Part shown: in pieces, positions 50,419-59,537 of the stretch | Layout of the letters: each line of letters begins with the position of its first letter | How positions within the stretch are numbered: position 1 is the first letter of the stretch | Notes under the pieces: generated by a model | Database searches by the model: none | Told to the model about the DNA's origin: nothing | Seen by the model: the letters and a program-made list of their open reading frames with translations, nothing else | From: Sphingomonadales bacterium | GTDB lineage: Bacteria; Pseudomonadota; Alphaproteobacteria; SMXS01 | Direction: 5' to 3' | DNA length: 64,000 nt | Assembly (NCBI GenBank): GCA_022844405.1 | Contig: JALHLV010000011.1 | Span: 62,001-126,000 of the forward strand | Program-made: the position numbers and the translations under genes

Positions 50419-52407
50419 ATGCTGTTCGACAAGATCCTCATCGCCAACCGCGGCGAAATCGCCTGCCGCGTCATCAAGACCGCCCGTAAGCTGGGCATCG
50501 CCACGGTCGCCGTCTATTCCGACGCCGACCGCGACGCGCTGCACGTCCAGATGGCCGACGAGGCGATCCATATCGGTCCGCCGCCGGCCGCCCAGTCCTA
50601 CCTGGTGATCGACAAGATCATGGACGCGGTCAGGCGCACCGGCGCCCAGGCGGTGCATCCGGGCTATGGCTTCCTGTCCGAGAACACCAGATTCGCCGAG
50701 GCGCTGAAGGCGGCGGGCGTCGCCTTCATCGGCCCGAACCCGCACGCCATCTTCGCCATGGGCGACAAGATCGAATCGAAGAAGCTGGCGATCGCCGCCG
50801 GCGTCAGCACCGTTCCGGGCTATATCGGCGTGATCAAGGACGAGGCGGAGGCCGCCAAAATCGCCGCCGAGATCGGCTATCCGGTCATGATCAAGGCGTC
50901 GGCCGGCGGCGGCGGCAAGGGCATGCGCATTGCCTTCAACGACGCCGAGGCGCGCGAGGGCTTCACCTCGGCCACCAACGAGGCGCGATCCAGCTTCGGC
51001 GACGATCGGGTGTTCGTCGAGAAATTCATCGAGGAGCCGCGCCATATCGAGATTCAGGTGCTGGGCGACAAGCACGGCAACGTGATCTATCTGGGCGAGC
51101 GCGAATGCTCGATCCAGCGTCGTCACCAGAAGGTGATCGAGGAGGCGCCGAGCCCGTTCCTGACGCCCGAGCTGCGCAAGGCCATGGGCGAGCAGGCCGT
51201 GGCGCTGTCCAGGGCGGTGAACTACGACAGCGCCGGCACCGTCGAGATGATCGTCGGCCAGGACGGCAGCTTCTTCTTCCTCGAGATGAACACCCGCCTG
51301 CAGGTCGAGCATCCGGTGACCGAGCTGGTGACCGGCGTCGACCTGGTCGAGCAGATGATCCGCTCGGCCGCCGGCCTGCCGCTCAACCTCACCCAGGACG
51401 ATGTGAAACTCACCGGCTGGGCGGTGGAAAGCCGCCTCTATGCCGAGGACCCGCTGCGCAACTTCCTGCCCTCGATCGGCCGCATCACCCGCTATCAGCC
51501 GCCGGCCGAGACCGACGGCGTCCGGATCGACACCGGCATCTACGAGGGGTCGGAGATCAGCATGTTCTACGATCCGATGATCGCCAAGCTGTGCACCTAT
51601 GCGCCGACCCGTGCCGAGGCCATCGAGCGCATGCGCGTGGCGCTCGACGAGTATTATCTGCGCGGCATCTCGCACAACATCTCGTTCCTGTCGGCGGTGA
51701 TGGCCCATCCGCGCTTCAAGGAGGGCCGGCTGTCGACCAACTTCATCGCCCAGGAATATCCCGACGGCTTCCACGGCGCGCCGCTGACCCCCCATGCCCG
51801 CGACGGCCTGATCGGCGTGGCGACCGTGGTCCACGCGCTGTCGGCGGCCCGCGAGGCGACGATCTCCGGTCAGTTGCCGCACTGGGCGCCGGCCGAGGCG
51901 ACGGACTGGGTGGTCGGCATCGAGGGCGAGACCCACGACGCGCGTATCGCCCCCGCCACCGCCGGTTGGGACGTGTTCCTCGACGGAAGGTTCGTCAACC
52001 TGCAGTCCAGCTGGAAACCCGGCCAGACGGTGTTCAAGGGCCTGCTGAACGGCGTGCCGTTCGGCGTCGAGGTGGACCGGCTGACCGACGGCTATTTCCT
52101 GACCCATGACGGCTCGTTCGTGAAGGTCACGGTACGCTCGCCGCTGGTGGCGAAATACGCCGCGCTGATGCCGGTGAAGGTGCCGCCGGACACCTCGAAA
52201 TTCCTGCTCTGCCCGATGCCCGGCCTGATCGTGTCGATCGCCGTGGAGGAGGGCGAGGAAGTGTTCCCTGGCCAGACGCTGGCCGCCGTCGAGGCCATGA
52301 AGATGGAAAACATCCTGCGCGCCGAGAAGCAGGCCAGGGTGTCGAAGATCCATGCCAGGCCCGGCGACAGCATGGCCGTCGACCAGGTCATCATGGAATT
52401 CGAGTGA
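50419..52407 (+). CDS. pccA: Propionyl-CoA carboxylase alpha subunit (biotin carboxylase plus BCCP)
   Basis: 662 residues. Biotin carboxylase domain (1-~450): KILIANRGEIACRVI, the ATP-grasp glycine loop KASAGGGGKGMRI, the catalytic EMNTRLQVEHPVTE and RLYAEDP. The middle BT domain bridges to the beta subunit. The C-terminal biotinyl domain has EAMKMEN with the biotinylated Lys628. It is 18 nt downstream of pccB, probably one operon feeding propionate, odd-chain lipid and branched amino-acid carbon into the methylmalonyl route. RBS GGGGAGGAAG precedes ATG at 50419. Confidence 0.94.
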   Translation: MLFDKILIANRGEIACRVIKTARKLGIATVAVYSDADRDALHVQMADEAIHIGPPPAAQSYLVIDKIMDAVRRTGAQAVHPGYGFLSENTRFAEALKAAGVAFIGPNPHAIFAMGDKIESKKLAIAAGVSTVPGYIGVIKDEAEAAKIAAEIGYPVMIKASAGGGGKGMRIAFNDAEAREGFTSATNEARSSFGDDRVFVEKFIEEPRHIEIQVLGDKHGNVIYLGERECSIQRRHQKVIEEAPSPFLTPELRKAMGEQAVALSRAVNYDSAGTVEMIVGQDGSFFFLEMNTRLQVEHPVTELVTGVDLVEQMIRSAAGLPLNLTQDDVKLTGWAVESRLYAEDPLRNFLPSIGRITRYQPPAETDGVRIDTGIYEGSEISMFYDPMIAKLCTYAPTRAEAIERMRVALDEYYLRGISHNISFLSAVMAHPRFKEGRLSTNFIAQEYPDGFHGAPLTPHARDGLIGVATVVHALSAAREATISGQLPHWAPAEATDWVVGIEGETHDARIAPATAGWDVFLDGRFVNLQSSWKPGQTVFKGLLNGVPFGVEVDRLTDGYFLTHDGSFVKVTVRSPLVAKYAALMPVKVPPDTSKFLLCPMPGLIVSIAVEEGEEVFPGQTLAAVEAMKMENILRAEKQARVSKIHARPGDSMAVDQVIMEFE

Positions 52408-52411
52408 GGCC

Positions 52412-52690
52412 GTGAGCCGCACCGTCAAATCCCGTATCCGCGGGCGCGTCCAGAACGTCGGCTTCCGGATGTGGGTGCTGCGCGAGGCGACCAGGCGCGG
52501 CCTCAGGGGCTGGGTGCGCAACCGCGCCGACGGCAGCGTCGAGGCGCTGTTCTCCGGCGACAACGAGCAGGTCATCGAGATGATGATGGCCTGCTATCTG
52601 GGACCGCCCGGCTCGAAGGTCTCCGAGGTGATGTCCGATCCCAGCAAGGACGATCCCGGCCCCGGCTTCGAGATTCGCGAGACCGCCTGA
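52412..52690 (+). CDS. acyP: Acylphosphatase
   Basis: 92 residues. The catalytic pair is present: Arg19 in GRVQNVGFR and Asn37 in GWVRNRADGSVEA. The usual VQGVGFR loop reads VQNVGFR. It hydrolyses acyl phosphates such as carbamoyl- or 1,3-bisphosphoglycerate. GTG at 52412, 4 nt after pccA, with GAGTGAGG upstream, so it is likely the third gene of the pcc unit. C-terminal GPGFEIRETA is typical. Confidence 0.9.
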   Translation: MSRTVKSRIRGRVQNVGFRMWVLREATRRGLRGWVRNRADGSVEALFSGDNEQVIEMMMACYLGPPGSKVSEVMSDPSKDDPGPGFEIRETA

Positions 52691-52782
52691 TCGCTCTCGC
52701 GATCACCTTGAGCGGCGGCATGAGCTGTGCCACCGTTCGCCCCGTCGATCTCATCACATTGTCAGGATGTCGGGCCCTCGGA

Positions 52783-53403
52783 ATGACCGCGATCGGACCA
52801 AAGCAGCGCCGCACCCAGGCCGAACGGTCGGCCGCCTCGTCCGCGGCGATCCTGAGCGCCGCCGTGGAGCTGTTCTTCGAGGAAGGCACGCGCGCGTCCA
52901 TGGTCGAGATCGGCCGCCGCTCGGGCTTCAGCCACGGGCTGGTGATGGCCAGGTTCGGGTCGAAGGACGGCCTGATCTCGGCCGTCACCGCCGAAATCCA
53001 TCGCCGGTTCCGGACCGAGGTGGTCGAGCAGCTGGGCAACGCCAGGGGCTTCGATGCGCTGACCAGGTTCATCGACGCCTATTGCGCCTCGCTGATGGGC
53101 AACTCCCTCGGCACCAATGCGTTCTTCGTGCTGCTGGGCGAGGCGCTGGGGCCCAATCCGGTGATCCGCGAGACCTTTGTGGAGGTTGACCTGGTGTTCC
53201 GCGAAATCCTCGCCCGCATGATCGACGAGGCCAAGGCTGACGGCCATATCGGCGCCGGACTGCCGACGGCCTCGCTCGCGGTGCTGCTGGTAGGCATGCT
53301 GCGCGGCATCGGCATCCAGTCGCGCTTCAATCCGGGCGCCGTCGATATCGGGGCGGCGAGGGACACAGCCCAGGAGCTGTTGAAAGCCGCCTTTCGCCCC
53401 TGA
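52783..53403 (+). CDS. TetR family transcriptional regulator
   Basis: 206 residues. The N-terminal helix-turn-helix (about residues 16-62: RSAASSAAILSAAVELFFEEG, MVEIGRRSGFSHGLVMARFGSKDGLISAV) is TetR-like. The all-helical C-terminal half has no recognisable ligand signature. ATG at 52783 is preferred; the weak upstream RBS leaves some doubt. It lies 92 nt after acyP and is followed by a TonB-dependent receptor gene in the same direction, which it may control. Confidence 0.87.
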   Translation: MTAIGPKQRRTQAERSAASSAAILSAAVELFFEEGTRASMVEIGRRSGFSHGLVMARFGSKDGLISAVTAEIHRRFRTEVVEQLGNARGFDALTRFIDAYCASLMGNSLGTNAFFVLLGEALGPNPVIRETFVEVDLVFREILARMIDEAKADGHIGAGLPTASLAVLLVGMLRGIGIQSRFNPGAVDIGAARDTAQELLKAAFRP

Positions 53404-53470
53404 TCATCATCCAGTCGGCGCCCTCGGCAGGTCATATTGATTCCAGGCCCGCGACCTAAAAAACAGCGCC

Positions 53471-53498
53471 CTTGACTTTAGTATATGGCTGTATAGAA
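53471..53498 (+). promoter_or_regulatory. Possible promoter upstream of the TonB-dependent receptor
   Basis: TTGACT at 53471-53476 and TAGAAA at 53493-53498 with a 16-nt spacer, inside an AT-rich island (tatatggctgtatagaaa) that may also hold a TetR operator. About 180 nt separate it from the receptor ATG; the rest of 53404-53680 has nothing I can support. Confidence 0.35.
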
Positions 53499-53680
53499 AA
53501 TTGATCGAGAGACGGGGGTTTCCAGGACCAACGGGAATCTTGGTGCGGGCGATCACGCTCGCGGCCGAGGGGACCGTCAACGACGCAGGCCCGGACATCG
53601 AGGCGGAGGGCGATCCGCATCCCTGTCCGGCGGCGGCAATGATCGCGAGCAAGGCACATCAAAAATCCCAGGGGGGAACA

Positions 53681-56104
53681 ATGAAACATTTTCCAGGCGC
53701 GCTTACCGTCGCGCTCCGCCGGCCGCTCATGTTCGGCGCACTGACGCTCGCCATCGCCGCGCCCGCCTGGGCGCAGAATCCGCCTCCCGCCGCGCCTGCG
53801 CGCACCGGCGGCATCGAGTCGGTCACCACCACGGCCCGCAAGCAGGAAGAGACCCTGATCGACGTGCCGGTCGCGGTCAGCGCGCTCACCGAGAGAGACC
53901 TCGACCGCTACAACGCGACGCGCATCACTGAAATCGCTGACCAGGTGCCGCAGCTGCAGATCACGCAGGGCACCTCGGGCAATGGTGGCGCGGTGATCCT
54001 GCGCGGCATCGCGTCGTCGTCGACCAACGCCGGCATCGAGACGGCGGTGAGCTTCAACGTCGACAGCGTGCAGATCTCGCGCGGCTGGATCGCGCGCGCG
54101 GCGTTCTTCGACCTGGAGCAGGTCGAAGTGCTGAAGGGCCCGCAGGCGCTGTTCTTCGGCAAGAACAGCCCGGCCGGCGTGATCTCGCTCCGCTCCAAGG
54201 GACCGGGCTCCGAGTGGGAAGGCTATGTCCAGGCAGGCTACGAATTCGAGGCCGAGGAGATCATGGTCGAGACCGCCTATGGCGGCCCGATCAACGACAA
54301 GTTCGGCATCCGCGCGGCGGTGCGCTTCTCGGACATGAAGGGTTATCTGCGCAACATTTCCACCCCGATCGCCAACCCGTTCGAACCGGCCTATCCGATC
54401 CCCGGCGCCAGCGACAAGAACCGGGTCACGCCGTCCGTCCAGAACCTGGTCGGTCGCATCACCATGCAGTTCGACCCGTCCGACCGGTTCACCGCCACCT
54501 TGCGGGTCCTGGGCTCGCTATACAAAGACGACGAGCAGACCGGCATCACCCAGGTGGCCGGTTGCGGTCCCGATGGCTCGACCACGCGCGGTTTCCGCGA
54601 TCCCCTCGAGGATTGCAAGCCGGACCACATCCGCGTCTCCAGCCAGATGCCGACCTTCATCGCCTCGACCTATCCGCTGCAGGCGAAGGGCGCCGACGGC
54701 GAGTACTATACCCATCAGAAGAGCGCCCTGATTTCGCTCAACATGACCTACGACTTCGGCGACGTGAACATCAACTCGATCAGCGGCTACTACTATCTGA
54801 GCACCAAGGGCTGGGGCAACTATGGCTTCGACAGCTCGACCCACTTTCCGGGCCTCAACGGCGAGACCCAGTCGCAGTTCAGCGAGGAACTGCGCATAAC
54901 CTCGACCTTCGACAGCCCGGTCAACTTCGTCATCGGCGGCTATTACGAGAACACCACCAGGCGTCCCTTCAATGTGGGCCGCGGCGGCCTCAACACGGCG
55001 CTGACCCTCGATCCGACGGTGCCGTTCTTCGTCGGCTACTGGCACGAGGACGTCAACAAGCGCGAGACCATGTCCGGCTTCGGCCAGATTCTGTGGGACA
55101 TCGTCGAGGACCTGCAGTTTACCGCCGGCGTGCGCTATACCAACGAGCACATGTACGCGTTCCGCGAGAACCTCTACATCAACCCCGGCTCGCTGTTCCA
55201 GTTGCTGATGCTGCAGCCAGGCCAGAACATCCAGGGCACCACGGACACCTCCAACTGGTCGCCGGAAGCGACGCTCACCTGGCATCCCGCGCCCGATCAC
55301 ACCATCTACGCGGCCTACAAGACCGGCTTCAAGTCGGGCGGCATCTCGCATGCCGGCCTGATCTTCAAGGCCGAAACCTACCAGAGCCTGTCGTTCGGCC
55401 CGGAAACCGCCAAGGGCGGCGAAATCGGCTACAAGGCGGCGCTGGCCGACGGCACCATCCGGCTCGACCTCAACGCCTACTACTACCTGTTCAAGGGCCT
55501 GCAGCGGTCGTCGCTCGACATCGTCACCACCTCCTTCGTCATCCGCAACGCGGCGTCCGCCGTGACCAAGGGCGTCGAGGCGGAGATCCAGTGGGTGCCG
55601 GACGATCACTGGAACATCCGCACCGCCCTCACCTACAACGTGGCGAAGTTCAGGGACTTCTCCACGGCTCCGTGCTTCAACGGCCAGCTTCCGGGCGAAG
55701 GCTGCCTACCGTCCGCTCCCGGCAAGCCGAACGTTCAGGACCTCAGCGGCGAAAACCTGGCCAACGCGCCGCGGTTCTCGGGCTTCTTCGGCGTCAGCTA
55801 CGACACGCCGATCAGCAACGGCATCAATATCGGCCTGTCTGCGGACGTGAAGTACATCACTTGGTACTGGTCGCAGGACAACCAGGCGCCCGGCACCCGC
55901 CAGCCCGGCTATGCCAAGATCAACGCCGCGATCCGCTTCCACGATCCCGACGACACCTGGGAGTTCGCGCTGATCGGCAAGAACCTGACCAACGAGATCA
56001 AGGTGCTGACCTCGGGCGACAAGCCCGGCGGCAACCGCGGCGATCTCTCCGGCGTCGTCGAACGCGGCCGGGAACTCATGGTGCAGGGCACCTACCGCTT
56101 CTGA
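53681..56104 (+). CDS. TonB-dependent outer-membrane receptor
   Basis: 807 residues. Signal peptide (1-~31, ending APAWAQ), a probable TonB box in the stretch ESVTTTARK (residues ~45-53), a plug domain to ~165 with VEVLKGPQALFFGKNSPAGVI, then a 22-strand barrel ending in the outer-membrane signature GTYRF. It takes up an energised ligand (iron chelate, sugar, aromatic or other) that cannot be read from sequence; the IESVTTTARKQEE start and length are typical of the large sphingomonad-type receptor family. ATG at 53681 is clear: GGGGGG upstream and a signal peptide directly after. An in-frame extension to 53501 is non-coding. Confidence 0.93.
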   Translation: MKHFPGALTVALRRPLMFGALTLAIAAPAWAQNPPPAAPARTGGIESVTTTARKQEETLIDVPVAVSALTERDLDRYNATRITEIADQVPQLQITQGTSGNGGAVILRGIASSSTNAGIETAVSFNVDSVQISRGWIARAAFFDLEQVEVLKGPQALFFGKNSPAGVISLRSKGPGSEWEGYVQAGYEFEAEEIMVETAYGGPINDKFGIRAAVRFSDMKGYLRNISTPIANPFEPAYPIPGASDKNRVTPSVQNLVGRITMQFDPSDRFTATLRVLGSLYKDDEQTGITQVAGCGPDGSTTRGFRDPLEDCKPDHIRVSSQMPTFIASTYPLQAKGADGEYYTHQKSALISLNMTYDFGDVNINSISGYYYLSTKGWGNYGFDSSTHFPGLNGETQSQFSEELRITSTFDSPVNFVIGGYYENTTRRPFNVGRGGLNTALTLDPTVPFFVGYWHEDVNKRETMSGFGQILWDIVEDLQFTAGVRYTNEHMYAFRENLYINPGSLFQLLMLQPGQNIQGTTDTSNWSPEATLTWHPAPDHTIYAAYKTGFKSGGISHAGLIFKAETYQSLSFGPETAKGGEIGYKAALADGTIRLDLNAYYYLFKGLQRSSLDIVTTSFVIRNAASAVTKGVEAEIQWVPDDHWNIRTALTYNVAKFRDFSTAPCFNGQLPGEGCLPSAPGKPNVQDLSGENLANAPRFSGFFGVSYDTPISNGINIGLSADVKYITWYWSQDNQAPGTRQPGYAKINAAIRFHDPDDTWEFALIGKNLTNEIKVLTSGDKPGGNRGDLSGVVERGRELMVQGTYRF

Positions 56105-56120
56105 GACTCGCGGAAAGAGT

Positions 56121-56159
56121 GGGCAGGCCGGCGCAAGCTGGCCTGCCCGCTGCTTTTTT
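56121..56159 (+). terminator. Rho-independent terminator after the TonB receptor
   Basis: 9-bp stem gggcaggcc/ggcctgccc (56121-56129 with 56140-56148), 10-nt loop, then tgctttttt. It is 17 nt after the receptor stop. Confidence 0.85.
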
Positions 56160-56214
56160 GGCGGCACTCATATCAATGCCATGGCTGCAATCTGCCAGTA
56201 TACGATACGACGGC

Positions 56215-56568
56215 TTAGTTTGGCGGATCATTCAGAAGTCTGGCGACCTTGGCCCGCAATTTCGGAACGTCGTCGAGCACGATGCCCCAGACAATCCCAT
56301 CCGCTGTACTCTCATAGTCGTGCACCAGCCTGTTGCGGAAAGCGACGATAACTGATCGTTCGGGGAAGTGCGCCGCATAGTCGGGAAACCGCTGCAGCAA
56401 TTGTACGACAGCCTCGCCGACAATCATGAGTTGGCGTTCGACGGCCGACTTCATGTACGCGTCGGCGGCGTATTTCTCCAATGTGCAGCCCGCCGTGAAT
56501 TCCTGCGTTTTGCCGCAGGCATCCATGATGTCCCAAAGATACGCGGTTACACTACGCCGCTTCTTCAT
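56215..56568 (-). CDS. hepT: HepT-like ribonuclease toxin (HEPN domain)
   Basis: 117 residues, all-helical HEPN fold. The RNase motif R-X4-H-X-Y is exact: Arg78, His83 and Tyr85 in RNRLVHDY. In characterised HepT/MntA pairs the Tyr is AMPylated by MntA, which inactivates the toxin. It starts at 56568 inside the 3' end of the mntA-like gene (17-nt overlap). Lower G+C than neighbouring genes suggests acquisition. Symbol given by family motif, not by proof of function. Confidence 0.88.
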   Translation of the reverse strand: MKKRRSVTAYLWDIMDACGKTQEFTAGCTLEKYAADAYMKSAVERQLMIVGEAVVQLLQRFPDYAAHFPERSVIVAFRNRLVHDYESTADGIVWGIVLDDVPKLRAKVARLLNDPPN

Positions 56569-56866
56569 AAATCAGTTCATTTGAAGACAGGATGGCGTCA
56601 CGACGATAGGGGTTCCGGATCGCGTCCTCGACGACAAGGTCGATCTTGCGGGAAAACAAATCCTCGAGATCAGCCAGAAGACCGAAAAAATGGTCCTTGT
56701 ATTCCACCGGAGGCAGGGGCTCGAATACAACCAGAAAATCCAGATCGCTGGTGTCCGGATTGAAATCGTCGCGGGCCGCCGAGCCAAACAGCGCGAGCTT
56801 GCGGACCTTGTGCTTGATGCACAAAGCGCGAATGTCATTCAGCCTGTGTGTAACCAACGGTATCAT
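56552..56866 (-). CDS. mntA: MntA-like nucleotidyltransferase antitoxin
   Basis: 104 residues. Minimal nucleotidyltransferase (MNT) fold with FGSAARDDFNPDTSDLDFLV: Gly28-Ser29 and the metal-binding pair Asp41 and Asp43. In the known system it transfers AMP from ATP to the HepT tyrosine. ATG at 56866 follows the lipB stop by 8 nt, and its end overlaps hepT, so it may be read through from lipB. The RBS is weak, consistent with coupling to lipB. Confidence 0.87.
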   Translation of the reverse strand: MIPLVTHRLNDIRALCIKHKVRKLALFGSAARDDFNPDTSDLDFLVVFEPLPPVEYKDHFFGLLADLEDLFSRKIDLVVEDAIRNPYRRDAILSSNELIYEEAA

Positions 56867-56874
56867 GGCGTCAC

Positions 56875-57555
56875 TTATATCCCATCGATGCCAGCTTGAG
56901 AACGGAAGCTCTCCGTTGGTTGGCTGGCGACGCCAGGGAAACTGGTCTCGAACGCTGCCTTCAGCGCCACGTCGAGGTCGGTCATCGTCACCGGCAGGCC
57001 CAGGTCGACCAGCGACGTCACGCCGTGCCCGGCGATGCCGCACGGCACGATGCCCGAAAAATGCTCCAGCACCGGGTCGACGTTGATGGCGATGCCGTGG
57101 AAGGTGATCCAGTGGCGCACCCGCACGCCGATGGCGGCGATCTTGTCCTCGCGGCCGCCGCCCCGGTCTATCCAGATGCCGACCCGGCCCGCCCGCCGCT
57201 CGCCCTTGACGTTGAAGGCGGCGAGGGTGTCGATGACCCACTGCTCCAGGCCGGTTATGTAGCGCCGCAGGTCGCGGCCGCGCCGGTTCAGGTCCAGCAT
57301 CACATAGGCCACGCGCTGGCCCGGGCCGTGATAGGTGTACTGGCCGCCGCGCCCCGTGTCGTAGACCGGGAACCGTCCGGGCGTCAGCAAGTCCCCGGCG
57401 CGGGCGCTGGTGCCGGCGCTGTAAAGCGGCGGGTGCTCGAGCAGCCAGACCGTCTCGGGCGCGCGACCGGCCCCGATATCCGCGACGCGCCGTTCCATGA
57501 AGGACAGCGCGTCGGGATAGGCGACGGGCGCGCCCGAAATGATCCAGTCCGGCAT
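56875..57555 (-). CDS. lipB: Octanoyl-[acyl-carrier-protein]:protein octanoyltransferase LipB
   Basis: 226 residues. It transfers the octanoyl group from ACP to lipoyl domains, the first step in endogenous lipoylation. [12 protein letters not shown] near residue 70, the catalytic Lys138 ([11 protein letters not shown]) and Cys172 ([15 protein letters not shown]) are intact. ATG at 57555 is preferred over a TTG at 57564. It ends 8 nt before the mntA-like gene. Confidence 0.95.
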   Translation of the reverse strand: MPDWIISGAPVAYPDALSFMERRVADIGAGRAPETVWLLEHPPLYSAGTSARAGDLLTPGRFPVYDTGRGGQYTYHGPGQRVAYVMLDLNRRGRDLRRYITGLEQWVIDTLAAFNVKGERRAGRVGIWIDRGGGREDKIAAIGVRVRHWITFHGIAINVDPVLEHFSGIVPCGIAGHGVTSLVDLGLPVTMTDLDVALKAAFETSFPGVASQPTESFRSQAGIDGI

Positions 57556-57586
57556 CCCCGTCAAACTAGGCCGGGAACGGCCGCGA

Positions 57587-58012
57587 TCAATCGGCCTGGA
57601 TGCGGGTGCCCCGGGCGACCAGCTGGTGGCGGGCGATCTTCCACTCGCCGTTCACCCGCTTCATGTCGCTTTCATAGGTCGCCCACAGCGTCAGCGTGGT
57701 GTCCGGCTTGTCCTTCAGATAGTGCAGCGCCTGCACGTCGGTGCGGCAATGGGCCGTGTCGCCGTTCACCGTCGCCAGCTGCGGGCCGAGCATGTGCTGG
57801 GTCGGTCCGTACTGCAGCAGCGCTTCCTTGACGTATGCGGTCCATGCATCGCCGCCATGATAAACATTCTGGCCGAAGCCCACGACTTCCACGTCGTCGG
57901 TGAAAACCGACCGGTAGAGCGCGAGGTCGCGGTTGTCGACGCCCTTGGTGTATTTCAGCATCACGTCCATCAACGCGATGCGATCGGCCACATATTGTAA
58001 GGATTCTGACAT
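57587..58012 (-). CDS. SnoaL-like NTF2-superfamily protein
   Basis: 141 residues with the NTF2/SnoaL cone fold: an N-terminal helix ([37 protein letters not shown]), sheet segments [29 protein letters not shown], and the closing strand [20 protein letters not shown]. Members are enzymes (polyketide cyclases, dehydratases) or ligand binders; no catalytic assignment is possible. ATG at 58012 after GGGAGCC-type RBS. It is transcribed toward lipB, 31 nt upstream. Confidence 0.82.
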   Translation of the reverse strand: MSESLQYVADRIALMDVMLKYTKGVDNRDLALYRSVFTDDVEVVGFGQNVYHGGDAWTAYVKEALLQYGPTQHMLGPQLATVNGDTAHCRTDVQALHYLKDKPDTTLTLWATYESDMKRVNGEWKIARHQLVARGTRIQAD

Positions 58013-58134
58013 GCTGGCTCCCCTTTCTGCCGCTGGGTCTCTCCCGAAGAAGGACCGCCAGAATAGGCACGCGGTTTCGAGAGTGCCACAACAACGTCGG
58101 CCCGGGCCGCGGGCAATTAAATCAACAAGTTTTT

Positions 58135-58159
58135 CATGTATAATTTTGGGTTTTACATG
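58135..58159. promoter_or_regulatory. Possible operator in the cys promoter region
   Basis: Inverted half-sites catgta (58135-58140) and tacatg (58154-58159) in an AT-rich block just upstream of the promoter. This may be a binding site for a regulator of sulfur assimilation, but no known motif is claimed. Confidence 0.3.
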
Positions 58160-58164
58160 TTCCC

Positions 58165-58192
58165 TTGAGATTTTTCCCGATACCCCTAATAT
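58165..58192 (+). promoter_or_regulatory. Promoter of the siroheme dehydrogenase-cysH operon
   Basis: TTGAGA at 58165-58170, 16-nt spacer, TAATAT at 58187-58192, about 50 nt upstream of the gene at 58241. The surrounding 58120-58200 is clearly AT-rich for this genome. Confidence 0.55.
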
Positions 58193-58240
58193 ACACTGTC
58201 AATTGGAAACCGGTGCGGTTGCCGGCAGCGGAACGGCCCC

Positions 58241-58801
58241 ATGATCCCGATCATGATAGACCCGGAACGGGTGACCATCGTGGTGGCGGGAAACGGCCCT
58301 GCGGCCGAGCGCCGCGTGCGCCAGGCCCGCGAGGGCGGCGCCAGCGCGGTGGCGGTGTTCGCGCCCGGCGAGGCGGAACGGTTCGCGGCGTTGACCGGCG
58401 GCGTGGTCCATGACCGGCTGCCCGAGGTCGCTGACCTGGCGGGCGTCGATCTGCTCTACGTCGCCGGGCTCGACAACGACGCGTCGTTCGGCCTGGCGCT
58501 GATGGCGCGTGAGCACAACGTGCTGGTGAATGTGGAAGACGTGCGCGAACTGTGCGACTTCCACGTGCCCGGATCGGTCCGGCGCGGCGATCTGCTGATC
58601 GCCGTCGGCACCGGCGGGGCGAGCCCGGGCCTGGCGCGCAGCTTGCGCCGCCACCTGGAGGAAGAATTCGGGCCCGAATGGGCCGAGCGGCTTCAGGTGC
58701 TGTCGGCGCAGCGCCGGAAGTGGATCGAGGAAGGCGCCGATATGGCGACGGTCGCCGAGCGCACCGACGCCATGATCGAGAAGAGCGAGTGGTTGAAATG
58801 A
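58241..58801 (+). CDS. Precorrin-2 dehydrogenase / sirohydrochlorin ferrochelatase-like protein
   Basis: 186 residues, corresponding to the N-terminal (CysG-B/Met8p/SirC) part of siroheme synthase. An NAD-binding half begins TIVVAGNGPAAERRVRQA, where the usual Gly-rich loop is GNGPAAERR. NVEDVRELCDFHVPGSVRRGDLLIAVGTGGASPGLARSLRR is the family's central motif, followed by the helical end. It makes sirohydrochlorin (and possibly siroheme) for sulfite reductase. ATG at 58241. The stop overlaps cysH (ATGA-type overlap). The methyltransferase half is not fused here. Confidence 0.88.
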   Translation: MIPIMIDPERVTIVVAGNGPAAERRVRQAREGGASAVAVFAPGEAERFAALTGGVVHDRLPEVADLAGVDLLYVAGLDNDASFGLALMAREHNVLVNVEDVRELCDFHVPGSVRRGDLLIAVGTGGASPGLARSLRRHLEEEFGPEWAERLQVLSAQRRKWIEEGADMATVAERTDAMIEKSEWLK

Positions 58802-59520
58802 CGGCGGCGTTGCAAGTGAAGCAGGAAAACCGGCTGCCCGACGTGGCGTGGCTGAACGAACGCTATGGCCACCTGGACGGCAAGGACCTGCTCGAGGTCA
58901 TGATCAGGGAGGTGTTCCCCGGCCGGATCGCGCTGGTGTCGTCCTTCGGCTCGGAATCCGCGGTGCTGATCGACATGGTCGCCCGGATCGACACGGCGAC
59001 GCCGATCCTGTTCCTCAACACCGGCAAGCTGTTCGGCGAGACGCTGCGCTACCGCGACACGCTGCAGAGCCGTTTCGGCCTGACCGACATCCGCACCCTG
59101 AAGCCGGACGCCGAAGAGGTGAAGGCCGAGGACAGAAACGGCCTGCTGTGGACCCGCAACCTCGACGCCTGCTGCGACCTGCGCAAGACCCGCCCGCTCG
59201 ACAAGGCGCTGGAAGGCTTCGACGCCTGGATCACCGGCCGCAAGCGGTTCCAGACCGGCACCCGCGCTAGCCTGCCGCTGATCGAGGAGAGCGAGGGCCG
59301 CATCAAGATCAACCCGCTGGCCAATTTCAGCCTGGAGGATCTCCAGCGCGTGGCCAACGAGAAGGACCTGCCGCGCCATCCGCTGGTCGAAGACGGCTAT
59401 CTGTCGATCGGCTGCATGCCCTGCACCAAGCGGGTCGAGGCCGGCCAGGACTACCGCGCCGGCCGCTGGGCCGGCACCGACAAGACCGAGTGCGGCATCC
59501 ACGTGGCCGAGAACATCTAG
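58798..59520 (+). CDS. cysH: Adenylyl-sulfate (APS) reductase, CysH family
   Basis: 240 residues. Reduces activated sulfate to sulfite using thioredoxin. The PP-loop SSFGSES is at 49-55. Cys125-Cys126 (DACCDLRK) and Cys206/Cys209 (GCMPCTKRV) form the [4Fe-4S] site that separates APS reductases from PAPS reductases. The catalytic Cys232 is in ECGIHV. ATG at 58798 overlaps the stop of the upstream siroheme-type gene, giving a two-gene sulfate-assimilation operon. The sulfite reductase genes are not in the window. Confidence 0.94.
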   Translation: MTAALQVKQENRLPDVAWLNERYGHLDGKDLLEVMIREVFPGRIALVSSFGSESAVLIDMVARIDTATPILFLNTGKLFGETLRYRDTLQSRFGLTDIRTLKPDAEEVKAEDRNGLLWTRNLDACCDLRKTRPLDKALEGFDAWITGRKRFQTGTRASLPLIEESEGRIKINPLANFSLEDLQRVANEKDLPRHPLVEDGYLSIGCMPCTKRVEAGQDYRAGRWAGTDKTECGIHVAENI

Positions 59521-59537
59521 GCCGGTTTGCCTCATCG

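Noticed and set aside
53501-53680. N-terminal extension of the TonB-dependent receptor from an upstream TTG
   Set aside because: The signal peptide starts at the ATG at 53681, which has a strong ribosome-binding site; the extension has no protein character.
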